The notes under the pieces: generated by a model
The model's input: only the letters and a program-made list of their open reading frames with translations
The model's database searches: none
Told to the model about the DNA's origin: nothing
Translations under genes and position numbers: made by a program
From: Apostichopus japonicus
Lineage: Eukaryota > Echinodermata > Holothuroidea > Aspidochirotida > Stichopodidae
Direction: 5' to 3'
Length of the DNA: 64,000 nt
Assembly: GCF_037975245.1 (NCBI RefSeq)
Contig: NC_092574.1
Coordinates: 24,518,713 to 24,582,712, forward strand
Shown: positions 27,000 through 38,145 of the stretch, piece by piece
Numbering within the stretch: the first letter of the stretch is position 1
How the letters are laid out: every line of letters starts with the position of its first letter

Positions 27000-29455
27000 G
27001 CACGAGCTTCTTTTATTTGCTGTGGCTACCTTGATTAATATACAACCCATATATGGGTACGACGTCATGTTTATTTGTTGTCGTTTGCCATAATATCAAC
27101 AACGCATATCATAGAGTTGAAGTCAAGACGAGAAATCCTTGTCAGAACCTCCCAGTTTTAGTCCGACTTCAGTACAAAGTGATATCAGGTTTATCCACCC
27201 CCATAATGAGAATTCCATCATCGGTGTAGTGTACATACCACCAAATGGCTCATTGGCTCATTTTAAGACACACATGGAAAACATATTTCTCACTATAAAC
27301 AATCAACAGAGTACTACGTATGTCATGGGGGGTTATAACATTAACGTGTCCAATTTTAGTAAGTCTATAGAGATGTTTTAAACATTATGTACTCGTACGG
27401 TTTTTATCCTGCGATAACAAAACCTCTTCGTTTTAGTAGTAATGTAGCTACTGCTATTGATAACATTATAACGAATGTTGATTCCTCTCTCACTACAGGC
27501 ATACTCATTACTGATTTAAGTGATCATATGCCTATATTTCTAAAGGTTCTTGACACCTTTCATATACGAAATTTTAACAGACTCAACATATCAGAAACTA
27601 TTGATGATATTGAGAAGGAAACATGGGATGAGGTGTTAACTAAAATTGATAATAATTCAGCTTACAACTTATTCTTTAACACTTTTAATTTAATTTATAG
27701 TAAGTGTTTTCCGCATCTATTAATTACTAAAGGAAATAGACGCAAGAGAATACATCCATGGATTACTAAGGATTAACTAAAATCTATTAAAAGAAAAAAC
27801 CATCTCTACAGACTATACTCAAAAGCTCTTCCAAATAGCAATAAAGAAACTTATGTTGCGTACCGAATCAAGTTAAACCACACAATAAGTTTCTCTAAAA
27901 GGTTATATTTTGATGACAAATTCAAAGATATAAACAATATTGTAAATGATACCTGGGACGTAATCAATGAGGTTCTAGAGTGAGACCGTAATAAATCATC
28001 GTACCCATCTGTTTTCAAAGACGGCGATCACGAAACCAGCGACGATCAAGAAATTGCAAACGGCTGTCACAATTTCTTCTTTAACCTTGGACCCTCACTT
28101 GCCAGCAAAATCAATCATATGTAAAATCAAGCAACCCCATATATAGTAATAATAGTATGAGAAACTCTATTTTTTCCCAACCATGTCAGGGAGGAGGAAC
28201 TTTTACTTGTAGCGAATCATTGCTTAAAGCCTAAGAAAGCAGCTGGGTATGATCAGGAGAGTTGTTATGGAACCCTCCCTGGTACGATGATTTCGAGCCA
28301 GATATTGTCAAGCAGATATTACTTTCATTGTCACCCCTTACTGAAATATCTGTAACATATCGCACACCACTGGGGTATTCCAAGATAAGCTGAAGATTGC
28401 TAAGGTCTTTCCCATTTTTGAGAAAGGGGAATGCAATATCTACGAGAACTACCGACCAATCTCAATTCTCTCTTTTTATCTATGCTTTTCCAAAAGTATC
28501 GAACGTCTCATGTCCAACAGAATAATAAATTTCCTCCATGCTCATAACATACTATGCAAGGAACAATATGGATTCCACCCTGGTCACTCAACTAAGCTTG
28601 CCCTGGCAGATGCCATTGATAAATTATACGATAGCCTTGATAAGAAGAAAACATTTATTGGTATATTCTTAGACCTATCAAAACCTTTTGATACCACTGA
28701 CCAATGTATTATTCTGAACAAGTTATCATTCTACGGAATTAGAGGACCAACCCTTATCTGGATGGACAGCTATACTTATCGAAACGTTTACAGAATACTT
28801 CGTATAAGAACACCATATCTGACTATGCTGAAATCCGCTGTGGTGTTCCTCGAGGTTCAATATTAGGTCCACTTCTATTCATTATATGTATCAATGACAT
28901 CTGTCATATCTCTAATATTGCAAAAACTATTTTATTTGCAGATTAAATTAGTATATTTTTCGAATACAATAATTTGAATACTTTACATGACATGGAGTTA
29001 TAATAAACTTTACGACTGGTTTGCAACTAATTAATAAGCTATCACTTAATCTTGATAACACCAGCTACATTGTTTTCAATAAAAGTCAATCTTCGTCTTA
29101 GAAAAAAGATATTTGAATGGATGGTTAGCCAATCAACCATGTACATAGTACTAAGTTTCTCGAAGAATACATTAATAGTAAACTTACTTGGTGTGAACAT
29201 ATTTCAAATGTTGCAAACACTGTGGCGAAAAAATGTTGCAATTATTTCTAAGTTGAAGCACTACTTTCCTCAGAAAATTCTTAAAATGCTTTACCAAACA
29301 TTAGTATTCCCCCACTTTTCATATTGCTCTATCATTGAACAGACATTTGTTAATGAAATGGAGGTAAACGACAAAGGCAAATGAATATATAATTGAAATC
29401 GTAATGAGTTGTAAAATCCAGAACAGTGAAAAAACTTCCAGCCTCCACAGGGATA
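27000..29455 (+). mobile_element. Non-LTR retrotransposon (CR1/L2-like), copy 3, degenerate
   Basis: Plus strand, in block B. Endonuclease pieces: 27139-27381 (GVVYIPPNGSLAHFKTH, GGYNINV) and 27387-27776 (NVATAIDNIITN, LSDHMPIF, RRKRIHPWITKD). The RT core is 28300-28960 (NYRPISIL, QYGFHPGHST, FLDLSKPFDT, GIRGPT). The catalytic box reads FAD followed by a stop near 28946. The 3' part 29052-29384 ends in an antisense SINE-derived tail, then CCTCCACAGGG running into (TA)n. Not functional. Confidence 0.78.
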
Positions 29456-29493
29456 TATATATCTATATATATATATCTATATATATATATGTA

Positions 29494-29545
<52 letters not shown>

Positions 29546-29651
29546 CGATAAACAAAATATCGTTAGCATGAAGCAAAACAGCTTTTAGAGTAAAAACATT
29601 TCTGTGTATACTTAAACTATTAGATTATACATGATACCTATATTTTCCATT

Positions 29652-32600
29652 TTAGTAATCATAATAATAACCGTGGTTGCTGTTATAAATGACGGCAATT
29701 AAAATCAGAATCATGGCACTTGCAAATGCTACGCCTGTCAGAATGGCTGCGACATTTGCGTGTGACACAGCAGTCTTGATGTTGGTGTCGATTCCAGTCA
29801 AAGCCTGTAGAAATGACGGAGAAAGCAAAAATAAATAACATGCGAGCAATGTTATATACTACCTGAAACACACTTGGGGACTTTTAGTTATATTCGTTAA
29901 ATTAAACGAGACCATAGGTTGAAGTTTGATTGAGATTCTACTGAGACATTACACGAACGAAGGGATTACTTGAGATTGTATAATTGAGGATTAGCTTCAG
30001 TTTTTAAAGTTACCATATGCGATTGAACACCACGAACTTCTGGGAGGGAAAATTATGTGATAATAATCCTGCATGAGAATGCATTACATGGGAGGGCAAG
30101 TAATCCCTTCGTTCGTGTAATGTCTCAGTAGAATCTCAATCAAACTTCAACCTATGGTCTCGTTTAATTTAACGATTCTACTTCCCCATTACACTTCACT
30201 ACGGAACTACTTGAGATTTCAAAGCAGTGTTCAAGCGCATACGAACAGAAAGATTACAAACGAACACAAATTCAAAGTTTGTATCTTTTTTAATTTGCTT
30301 GCTGAGCAACAGAAACATTTCTTTTCTTTTTAAACAAGAACTGAGGTAATTTCATTACCACTTGGTACCACTTGGTACAAAGGATAACACAACATAGTTA
30401 CTTTCAATACTTTGGAAATCAAAAAAAAATTATTCTCATTCTTGTGAATAAAATCTATCATAGCATCCTCTTTGAGGAATATTCAAACATTGTTATATCA
30501 CTTCTACATCTTGAAGTATGTATATCACCTCATACCTATACATAACCCATCTGTTAAATTATACCACACTTTTTATGTAATGCATATAGTAAAACTACTT
30601 TTACACTTATGCATCCAAAACTGCCATTGCAAAAGTTTTGTTACTGACAATAGGTTTTTTGTAATACTGAGCAAAGGTTCTTTCCGAGGCCCACACTACT
30701 GTACGTAAATTATCATCTGCAGGCAGATTTCTTGAATCTGCAGCGGAGGTAGAGGCTGCCCTGGTACTATGGGCCGCATATTGAACTACATCAACCCCAG
30801 CCTCCTCCAAAACAAGTTTAATCCATCGTGATAAAGTATTTCTCGTTACTGGTTTATGTGGTGGAACATAACTAATGAAAAGTTGCGATTCCGCTCCTCT
30901 TAATGAGGATGTGACGTTAATATAATGCTGAAGTACATGATAAACATCAAGATTCATGTCAGCCTGGTATGATGCCAACACAACTCTTAATGGATTGGAA
31001 CCAGGCCGTGACTGCTTTAATTTATTAGGTAAGAAGAAAACAGCTTCCTTCCCATCCAAATGAAGATTATTGACATCTAATAATTGCAGAGTTTGTAGTC
31101 TCTGAGCAGATAACAAAGCAATAAGCATTACTAACTTATGGGTTAATTGCTTTAAAGTCAATGATAATGTAGGATGAAGAGACCGGAGATAGTTCAACAC
31201 AATAGACACGTCCCAAATTGTCGTGTATCTGGGGGATGGGGTTCTCAATTCGAAAATTCCTTTGAGAAAACGGCTGATGAGAGGATGTGAGCCAATAGTA
31301 TTTCTTTGTTCATGATCCAATAATGCAGAAAGCGATGACCGTGCAGTGTTAATGGTACTATAACTAAGGCCAGCATTGTAAAGACTCGTTAGAAAGTCAA
31401 GCACCTGATTTACAGAGGGATGAAGTGAATCAATTTGTTTCCTTGAACAGAACTTAAACCACCTATCTTGATAAGTGCTGTACTGTTTTTGAGTGGATAC
31501 CCTCCAGGATGCCATGAGGATTCTGGAAGTTTCTTCTGGAATGTCAAGGTTTCGGAAGCGTTGCCAGACACCAGGCATGCAACCAACTGAAGGTTGTGAT
31601 GAAGGGGGTGTAGTTTGCTTCTGTCTTCGGATAGAAGTAAGACTTCTTTCCCCAGCGGTAAATACCTTGGAATAGCTATGGTCATGTGTAACAGTTTTGT
31701 GTACCAGTTCTGAGTTGGCCATAAAGGTACCACAATTACTCCTCTTGCCTGGTCCCTTTGTATTTTTTGCAGTACTCTGGCAATTAGGCTAAAGGGGGGA
31801 AAAGCATAAAAGATGTACTTATGCCAATTAAAAGAGAATGCATCAATGAATAAGGCATCTGGGTCTGGTCGCCATGAAACAAAGGGAGCGAGTTTTTTAT
31901 TTGTACGAGATGCAAATAAATCAATATCAAAGTTCCCCCACAGGGAAGAAATTGCATGAAATATTTCTGGATTTAGCATCCATTCTGTGTTACTCTTAAA
32001 TGTACGGGACAGCATGTCAGCATGGACATTAAGCTTGCCCGGCAAGTAACAACAAGACAACCACACTTTGTTTGATGCAGACCATTCCCATATAGCTTTT
32101 GCTATTTTGTTACATTGTGACGAATGAGTACCTCCCATAGCCTTAATGTATGCAACAGCTGTCGAGCTGTCAGATAAAATTCTTATATGCGTATGATCGC
32201 CCTTTAAGCATAACGTTTTTAGAGCAAAATAGATAGCAAGGAGTTCAAGCACATTTATGTGATATGTTTTCTCAACGGTATTCCACTTTCCTTGTGACCG
32301 TGTAGAGAGGGTCGGGCAAAAAGCACCCCATCCTACCAGAGAAGCATCAGTTTCTAGTACGATATCTGGGTTAGGCTCTAAGATATGCATGCATGCAAGC
32401 GGAAGGGACTCTAACCACCATTTCAGCTCTGTATAGTCCCCCTGAGCCAATTCTATTTCTGTATCAAAATTTCCCTTGTATTTTTTCAACAGAGAAATCT
32501 TAAGTTTTTCCATATCCCTGTAATGAAGGGGTCCATATTTAACTCCTGGGAACAGAGAGACAAGGATACCAATGATATGTGCCAAGTCCCTGATAGTCTT

Positions 32601-35600
32601 TTTGTGTTTGCCCTTAAATTTTTGTATCTCATTTAAGGCAGATTCTATCCTTTTGGGTTTTGGCCGAACAGTCATATGTTGGGAATCAAGCACAAATCCA
32701 AGGAAAGATAGCTTAGTACTTGGTTCTAGTTCTGATTTTTCGGGATGAATGATGAAGCCTAATTTCTGAAAAAATTGTACAGCCGTATGCACTGCAGAAA
32801 CACATGCACTTTTGGTATTAGCCTGGATATAAATATCATCAATGTAGCTCAGGCAAGAAATACCCAATTTCCTGAGCTCAGCCAGAATAGGTTTGAGTAG
32901 TTTAGTAAAAATGCGAGGTGCTGAGGCCAACCCATTTGGTAGGCAAGTATACTGATAAAGTTTGTCTTGAACGCAAGCCTCAAAAATTTTCGACTTGAAG
33001 AACTAATAGGTACTGAATAATAGGCGTCTTTCAGGTCAATTGAAGCCATGAAACACTGCGGCTCTACTAGCCGTAATGCAGCCTGCAAAGTATCCATTTT
33101 AAAATGGTAATATTTGACACTTTCATTTAGGTTCTTTAAATTCAATATCATTCTGAAAGAACCATCTGGCTTAGGCCTGAGAAACACTGATGAAATAAAT
33201 TCCCCTTGGGAATGGGACGTTTCCTCCAAAACATTCTTTTCCCAAAGTTTAGATATTTCATTACCTAAAAGAAGCTCTTCGGTTGAATTAGAGCATATAT
33301 ATTTTGTTTTGGATCTACTATACTGAATTGGCTTTTCTTCATCAAATTCGATGTCATAGCCATGAACACAACTTAGTATAACCGAGTCAGCTGTGATTTC
33401 TTGCCAGTGCTGTAGAAAATGTTTCAAACGGCCGCCAATGGGTAATTGCTTTGTTTTACAAGGCTGTAAAGAATGTACCGTAACAGAATTGACACATACC
33501 TTACCTCTTGTTAATTCCTCGTGCTTTTCTGAGGATTTCTCGGCAGTTGATTTGTGTACTGCCTGTGACGCTGGCCTAAAAAAGGCTGGTAGCGTCTGTT
33601 GCCTCCTCTGTATGGGCCACGATAATTGATTTTACCTCTAAAACCTCCACCTCTAGCTCTCCCCCTAGTGGGAGTTAAGCAACACTTGCTCATTTTATTT
33701 GCATCGGTTATGTCACGCACTTGCTGCGATATGTCATCCCCAAATAACAGAGTAGACATAGGCACTGAGTTTGAACAAAGATTTTTATACTCTGCCTTAA
33801 GTTCCGGCTTGAAAAGATCACGCCGAAAATGGTTCAAGTCTATGTTAGATGAACCAAGAAAGGCCAAGGCATCTGTCAACTTCAACAGGACATTCTCCTT
33901 ATCCTGATCAGCCTTGCCAGTCAATACATCATTAATTAGATAAGTCAGAGCAATCATAGCCTTAACGTTCCCTGACTGTATCTTTTGTAATCTCACCTTT
34001 GGTTCTAGCTTGCAGCTGAATATTGTCCCAGATCAATTTGTTGACCTGAGATGTCTGCAATAGTTCCATATTGCTTGGATGTTGATATTTTTCCATCTTT
34101 TCTTTCAGTTTTTGTGGTGCCAATTTTTTGGAACAAATATTTTTGACCAAATTTGCAACCTTTTCTAGTACCGCAGTACCGACTTTATTGCCCAAATCAA
34201 GGCTAGAAACAATGTTACTAAAAGCAGTTTGTTCCTCCGTAGGGATTTTTACAGTTTGCTTTTCAAGTTCTGAAGAACTTTCAAGAAGAGAGATGAGATC
34301 ATCATTCTCATTAGCAGTATCATCTGGTGAGTTCAATAAGTCTAGAAGCTCATCATCATAGTCCAAAGATATCCCCTCCTGATTGTGAGGGGGAAGAGAA
34401 CAAGCCTCAGAAAGAGGTCGATTTTCAGCAGAGGTTGCTACCTCATTTTTAGCTTTCTCTTCATTGCCAGGAATAACTTTCTGGCACAACAATTTAATCT
34501 GTGCCTGCATTTGAGCAAGCATATCTTTTACATCGCTTTGGGCGATTTGTGTACCAGAACTTCCTTCTCCCGAAGGCGAAGGTAAGTCAGGTCCTGCCTG
34601 GAACTCTAAGTCCATCACAGTAAAAAATTAAACCCCGAAGCAAAATGCCAATTGGGTAGTTATAACGTAATTAGCAATTACTGCTAATATTAAGTTAAGC
34701 AGAACGCAGATAGACAGCAAAATACTGCTACTGCAAAGCTTAAACAAGTTAAAGCATAAAGCCAGCAAAATACTGCTCATGCAACATGTGTGCCGCCTGT
34801 AAATGTAACGTATGCCTACAACAATAATGTAGGTTCTAAAGGCTAGTATTATTATTAAGCCATGTATCGTACAGCAACTCTCAAGTGCTCGCAACAACAC
34901 CAGAACAAACCAACTTACGTGCTAAAGGCTTCGTTTGCAAGTGACAAGAAATTGAAATGACTCGACAGCATTGTTTAAATGCTGTGCGAATTTTTTTGTT
35001 TTTTTTTTGTTACGTAATTGAACACAAGCTTGTTAAAGAGCAAGACAAAAGGTGGCAGGCACAACACTATCTGAAGCACATAGTTCAAGCGCGACGGTTT
35101 TGTTAACAAAACCCTCAACGTTAAACCATGCAAAGGAGAGAGAGCCGCAAAATACGTCTACTCTCTCCAAATCCAATCACACACTGAAGCTAATCCTCAA
35201 TTATACAATCTCAAGTAGTTCCGTAGTGAAGTGTAATGGGGAAGTAGAATTATTATTCAGTGTTGCTTAACGGCCATCAGTGTTGCCTCAGTGTTGAGGA
35301 TGTTAAAACTTGCAATATTGATTGCAATTGTTGCCATTCGTTTGTAACATTTACATCGCCTTCAGACACTTGTTCGTATTAGAATAAATAACACGCAAAG
35401 AGCAAAACATGATAGAATTGAGAAAGAAAAATTGTAATCGATGGAAATAAAAGTGTCATGGTAAAACGTCCATCATAGGATTGCAAATTATTTAGTTTTT
35501 TGTTGTTGAGTTAATTGCAAATCATACTCGATTGGATTGGTCAAACTAACATTAACAGGCGAAAAAGTAGTTGACGTAGTGGCTGAGCGTCCGTAAAGTC

Positions 35601-37933
35601 AGAGGGGCGGATACCCCCCCCCCCCCCCCTGGCGGACTCAGATGGACTGCTGGCGCCCTTTCAGCATTTTACCACCTTTTACTTATTCGCGATTAATGAC
35701 TTTCTATTGCGCTCTCAAATACCTATTGACATTTGTCACATTTTGTTGGTGTAATTTTCTGACAGAATTGCAATGACACATATTTATTCTTCGTTTATCT
35801 GCAAATTAGCAATGCCCGGAAAGGTCATTTCCGGCGATCTAGGGAGTATCTTTACTCAAAAAATGTGTACGCTTCGCGCTAACCTGTGGTAGCGCTCCGC
35901 TTAGATAATGTCGAAAGCGCCCCTACAGACCATTCCCGTCACCCCTGACCTGACCAATACCCCTAGCTCTACCACTGAGTCGACGCTGTTTCAAACTAAT
36001 AGTCCTTTATATAATACAAACATTCATAATCTATAAATTGTCTTCAGAATACTGACCAAAATAGCAAATATTATGGCCGGAATGGTGCAGAACAACGATG
36101 AGAGGCACAAAGAGAACACGATGGACAGCACCAAGGACAATATGGCCTTGGTCTTAATGGAAGATATCACATTTAAATCTTCCGGGCTACGAATAATCTG
36201 TAAAACAAACGATACAGGAAAAAATCTTTTAATTTTTAATAGAGTAATTGTTTTTCTATTTATTATTGAGGGCTTTGTGCCGATGTATTGTGGCTGATTA
36301 TAGTCATAGATTATAAATAATCAAATTGTTTTTGATGTTGAGCAACCCTTGCATGACTGCTGACTTATGGTTGGGTGCACAAGGAAGTTTGAAGCCTTTC
36401 CACAATGTTGGAAACTGGAATTGCTAAATGAATATAAGGTGCATATATTTTGTACATTGTAGACGTATGATTTCCATGTCTTGTCATGTCTTTGCATTAG
36501 ACAGCAATTGAAAGTTATTTTAAAACTTGTACTTCAACCTTTCCCCTACACTCTCTATCTCTCCCTCTCTCGATACAAAACATGACAGAATGACATACGT
36601 TACAGTAAAATCATGAAACATGATAGTTGTCTGAAGACAGTTACTAACTCTGTACAGCCAACATAACTCATATTGTACCATCGGAGGTGATGGTGGTGGG
36701 CGCAGGGGGTGGGGGGGGGGAGGAGGAGGAGGAGGTTGACGGGAAGGTTCTCCTAATCTCAAATTACACACTGGCATGAATTAAAAATCAACTCATATTT
36801 TTATAACTCGTTACACATACTAACACAAAATTAAAACATTCTGAATACATCATTTCGTCAAGGGAAGGGATACTCAATTTCGCCTATTGATTTTATGCTT
36901 AATGTAACTAATGTAGTACATGCAAACCCAGTTAGCGAATCATACCAAGGAAATATACCATACCAAGGAAATATTGATCATTATTACATTAAATTATTAA
37001 CTGATGCCATATCGTCTTTTTATCTCATAATTGTATCTTCTTTTCTCCATCCTCGAATTGTTTGTGACGTCACATCATACGTCATCCTCTCTTACATATC
37101 GATACTTGTAATTATGTCGTGGTAGTTATTACCAAACAAACAATGACTACACTTTGAAGCGCAATAAACGACATATGTCTCCCATTGTGTCGTGGAAGGT
37201 AAAAGAAACAATGAACGTTTGTTTCGATCTTCTCTCACTTAGCCTTTCTTTCCATTTTCTTGGTGTCAAACAATTTGTTAGTGTCTACACTGGTGATATG
37301 TCTACAAGTTAAATATATTAAAGCCTAGTTATAAGTCATATGATGTTATCGCTAAGTCAAGTCAAGTTTTGTCACTACTGACTATCTGATTATCTGAACT
37401 AGAGTCGAAAAATGTAACTCGAGTCTGACTCGAGTACAAAGTCATCGACTCTAGTCAATAACACTGTAAATAGATCCATTTAACACCGTTAATCAACTAT
37501 CAGTAAGAAGTAGTGTCAAAGGAAGTTGAAGAGATATTTACGAAATATTTCTGAATTAGATTTTTTGCTGAAACAAATAAAGCATTCATAATGTAATAAA
37601 AACATATTACCTGAGGTAAATGTGGTACCGGTTGTGCCATAATCATGGTGTTGGTACTTCCGAGATGTTGTGGACCGGCATATTGTGGTCCGGGATATTG
37701 TGGTCCGGGATATTGTGGACCGGGATACTGTGGTGGCTCTTCAATCTGAAGTTGGTCTGTAAAACATGGACAAAAGCATAAGAATATAAGTTAAGTTCAT
37801 ACATTTAGTCCATTTTGTTAAAGAAAACACTTTTGGACGAAATTATCATTTGATGTATTGTTTGTTAATTAATCAAGTCTTATATTAAATCAGATGGCTT
37901 ACCATTATTAACCAAGTTTTTGTTATCCTCCAT
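29652..37933 (-). CDS. CD225/dispanin-like membrane protein, copy B (4 exons, intron 3 holds a DIRS element)
   Basis: Exons on the minus strand: 37933-37903 (31 bp, starts MEDNKNLVNN), 37756-37611 (146 bp), 36197-36057 (141 bp) and 29804-29652 (153 bp with stop). They splice in frame to 156 aa. Exon 2 carries three YPGPQ plus one YAGPQ, two units fewer than copy A, which accounts exactly for the 30-bp difference. Exon 3 reads IIRSPEDLNV and ends PAIIFAIL. Exon 4 begins ALTGIDTNIKTAV and ends GYYYDY. Intron 3 is enlarged to about 6.3 kb by a 401-bp hAT-like element and a 5356-bp DIRS retrotransposon, both far from the splice sites. The frame is intact, but whether such an intron is still spliced cannot be told from sequence. 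Family role inferred as for copy A. Confidence 0.68.
30097..30218. repeat. DIRS internal complementary region
   Basis: 30097-30174 is the reverse complement of the left terminus starting at 29895, and 30175-30218 is the reverse complement of the right terminus ending at 35250. The two terminal sequences meet head to tail with no spacer, as a template for closing the ends would require. Confidence 0.85.
30607..31722 (-). CDS. DIRS tyrosine recombinase
   Basis: 371 aa, intact. Family catalytic residues are visible: R208 in SAQRLQTLQLL, the H-x-x-R box H318/R321 in HSTRAASTSAA, W344 in the position often held by the second His/Trp, and the nucleophile candidate Y353 or Y354 in FAQYYKK. The N-terminal half (about 60-160) resembles a core-binding domain (STQKQYSTYQDRW). 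In DIRS elements this enzyme is thought to integrate a circular DNA intermediate, consistent with the absence of a target duplication here. It overlaps the upstream RT/RNase H frame by 313 bp, as is typical of the group. Confidence 0.88.
   Translation of the reverse strand: MANSELVHKTVTHDHSYSKVFTAGERSLTSIRRQKQTTPPSSQPSVGCMPGVWQRFRNLDIPEETSRILMASWRVSTQKQYSTYQDRWFKFCSRKQIDSLHPSVNQVLDFLTSLYNAGLSYSTINTARSSLSALLDHEQRNTIGSHPLISRFLKGIFELRTPSPRYTTIWDVSIVLNYLRSLHPTLSLTLKQLTHKLVMLIALLSAQRLQTLQLLDVNNLHLDGKEAVFFLPNKLKQSRPGSNPLRVVLASYQADMNLDVYHVLQHYINVTSSLRGAESQLFISYVPPHKPVTRNTLSRWIKLVLEEAGVDVVQYAAHSTRAASTSAADSRNLPADDNLRTVVWASERTFAQYYKKPIVSNKTFAMAVLDA
31410..33540 (-). pseudogene. DIRS reverse transcriptase/RNase H, one frameshift
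   Basis: Two overlapping frames cover one polyprotein. The N-terminal part (about 33540-32849) holds GGRLKHFLQHW, the RT fingers (DGSFRMILNLKNLN) and the first catalytic motif (FMASIDLKDAYYSV). The C-terminal part (32930-31410, 506 aa) holds the YIDD box, then RNase H with acidic residues D195, E229, D254 and D305 (LETDAS, NVLEL, ILSDSS, VHADML), then the FDIDLFASRTN region and a C-terminal domain common in DIRS elements. A single missing base near 32970 separates the two frames. The upstream frame overlaps the end of gag and has no clear ATG of its own. Confidence 0.85.
33511..34618 (-). pseudogene. DIRS gag-like protein, one frameshift
   Basis: The N-terminal piece 34618-33962 (218 aa) is acidic and Ser-rich, with a short coiled-coil-like stretch (DVKDMLAQMQAQIKLL) and a WDNIQLQAR segment near its end. 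The C-terminal piece 33996-33511 (161 aa) begins in the overlapping frame with LQKIQSGNVKAMIALTYL and ends in an Arg/Gly-rich tail (GRARGGGFRGK), plausible for nucleic-acid binding. Continuity of the sequence across the 35-bp overlap indicates one ancestral ORF broken by a one-base indel. Assigned to gag by position and composition. Confidence 0.7.
35577..35977. mobile_element. hAT-like non-autonomous element in intron 3 of copy B
   Basis: Orthologous to the insertion at 1138-1534: same ends, same target duplication (AGTTGACG 35569-35576, AGTCGACG 35978-35985) and near-identical interior with a longer poly-C run. Because the target site is the same, the insertion predates the A/B duplication. 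Confidence 0.65.
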
Positions 37934-38137
37934 CGTCAGTTCGGCTTCGTATTACTGAGTGATGTTGTTGTGTCAGAAGGTACCGTACGCTATGACTTTG
38001 ACTATTACTTCCCTAACTGGTGCCCAAGAGTGCGTCATGCATGAACAAACAGTCGCAAACACGGATTAACTTAAACAGTCAGTTCCCAGCGGTACGAAAA
38101 GTGTTTTCTATTCTTGTAGAATATGCATGGGGTTTCT

Positions 38138-38145
38138 TGACGTCA
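38138..38145. promoter_or_regulatory. CRE-like palindrome TGACGTCA upstream of copy B
   Basis: TGACGTCA at about 205 bp from the copy B start codon, in the same local context as in copy A. Confidence 0.4.

Larger units (their letters stand above)
29895..35250 (-). mobile_element. DIRS-type tyrosine-recombinase retrotransposon
   Basis: A 5356-bp element inserted in intron 3 of gene B without target-site duplication. Copy A keeps the empty site (TTAGTTATATT joined to TATTATTCAG near 815). Coding order on the minus strand: gag-like, RT/RNase H, then tyrosine recombinase overlapping the end of RT/RNase H. An inverted terminal repeat core of 35 bp lies at 29967-30001 and 35183-35217. An internal complementary region at about 30097-30218 is the reverse complement of both outer ends joined together, with the join at 30174/30175. 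This arrangement is diagnostic of DIRS1-like elements and matches a rolling or circular template model. Both the gag and RT frames carry single-base lesions, so this copy is probably inactive but young. Confidence 0.9.
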
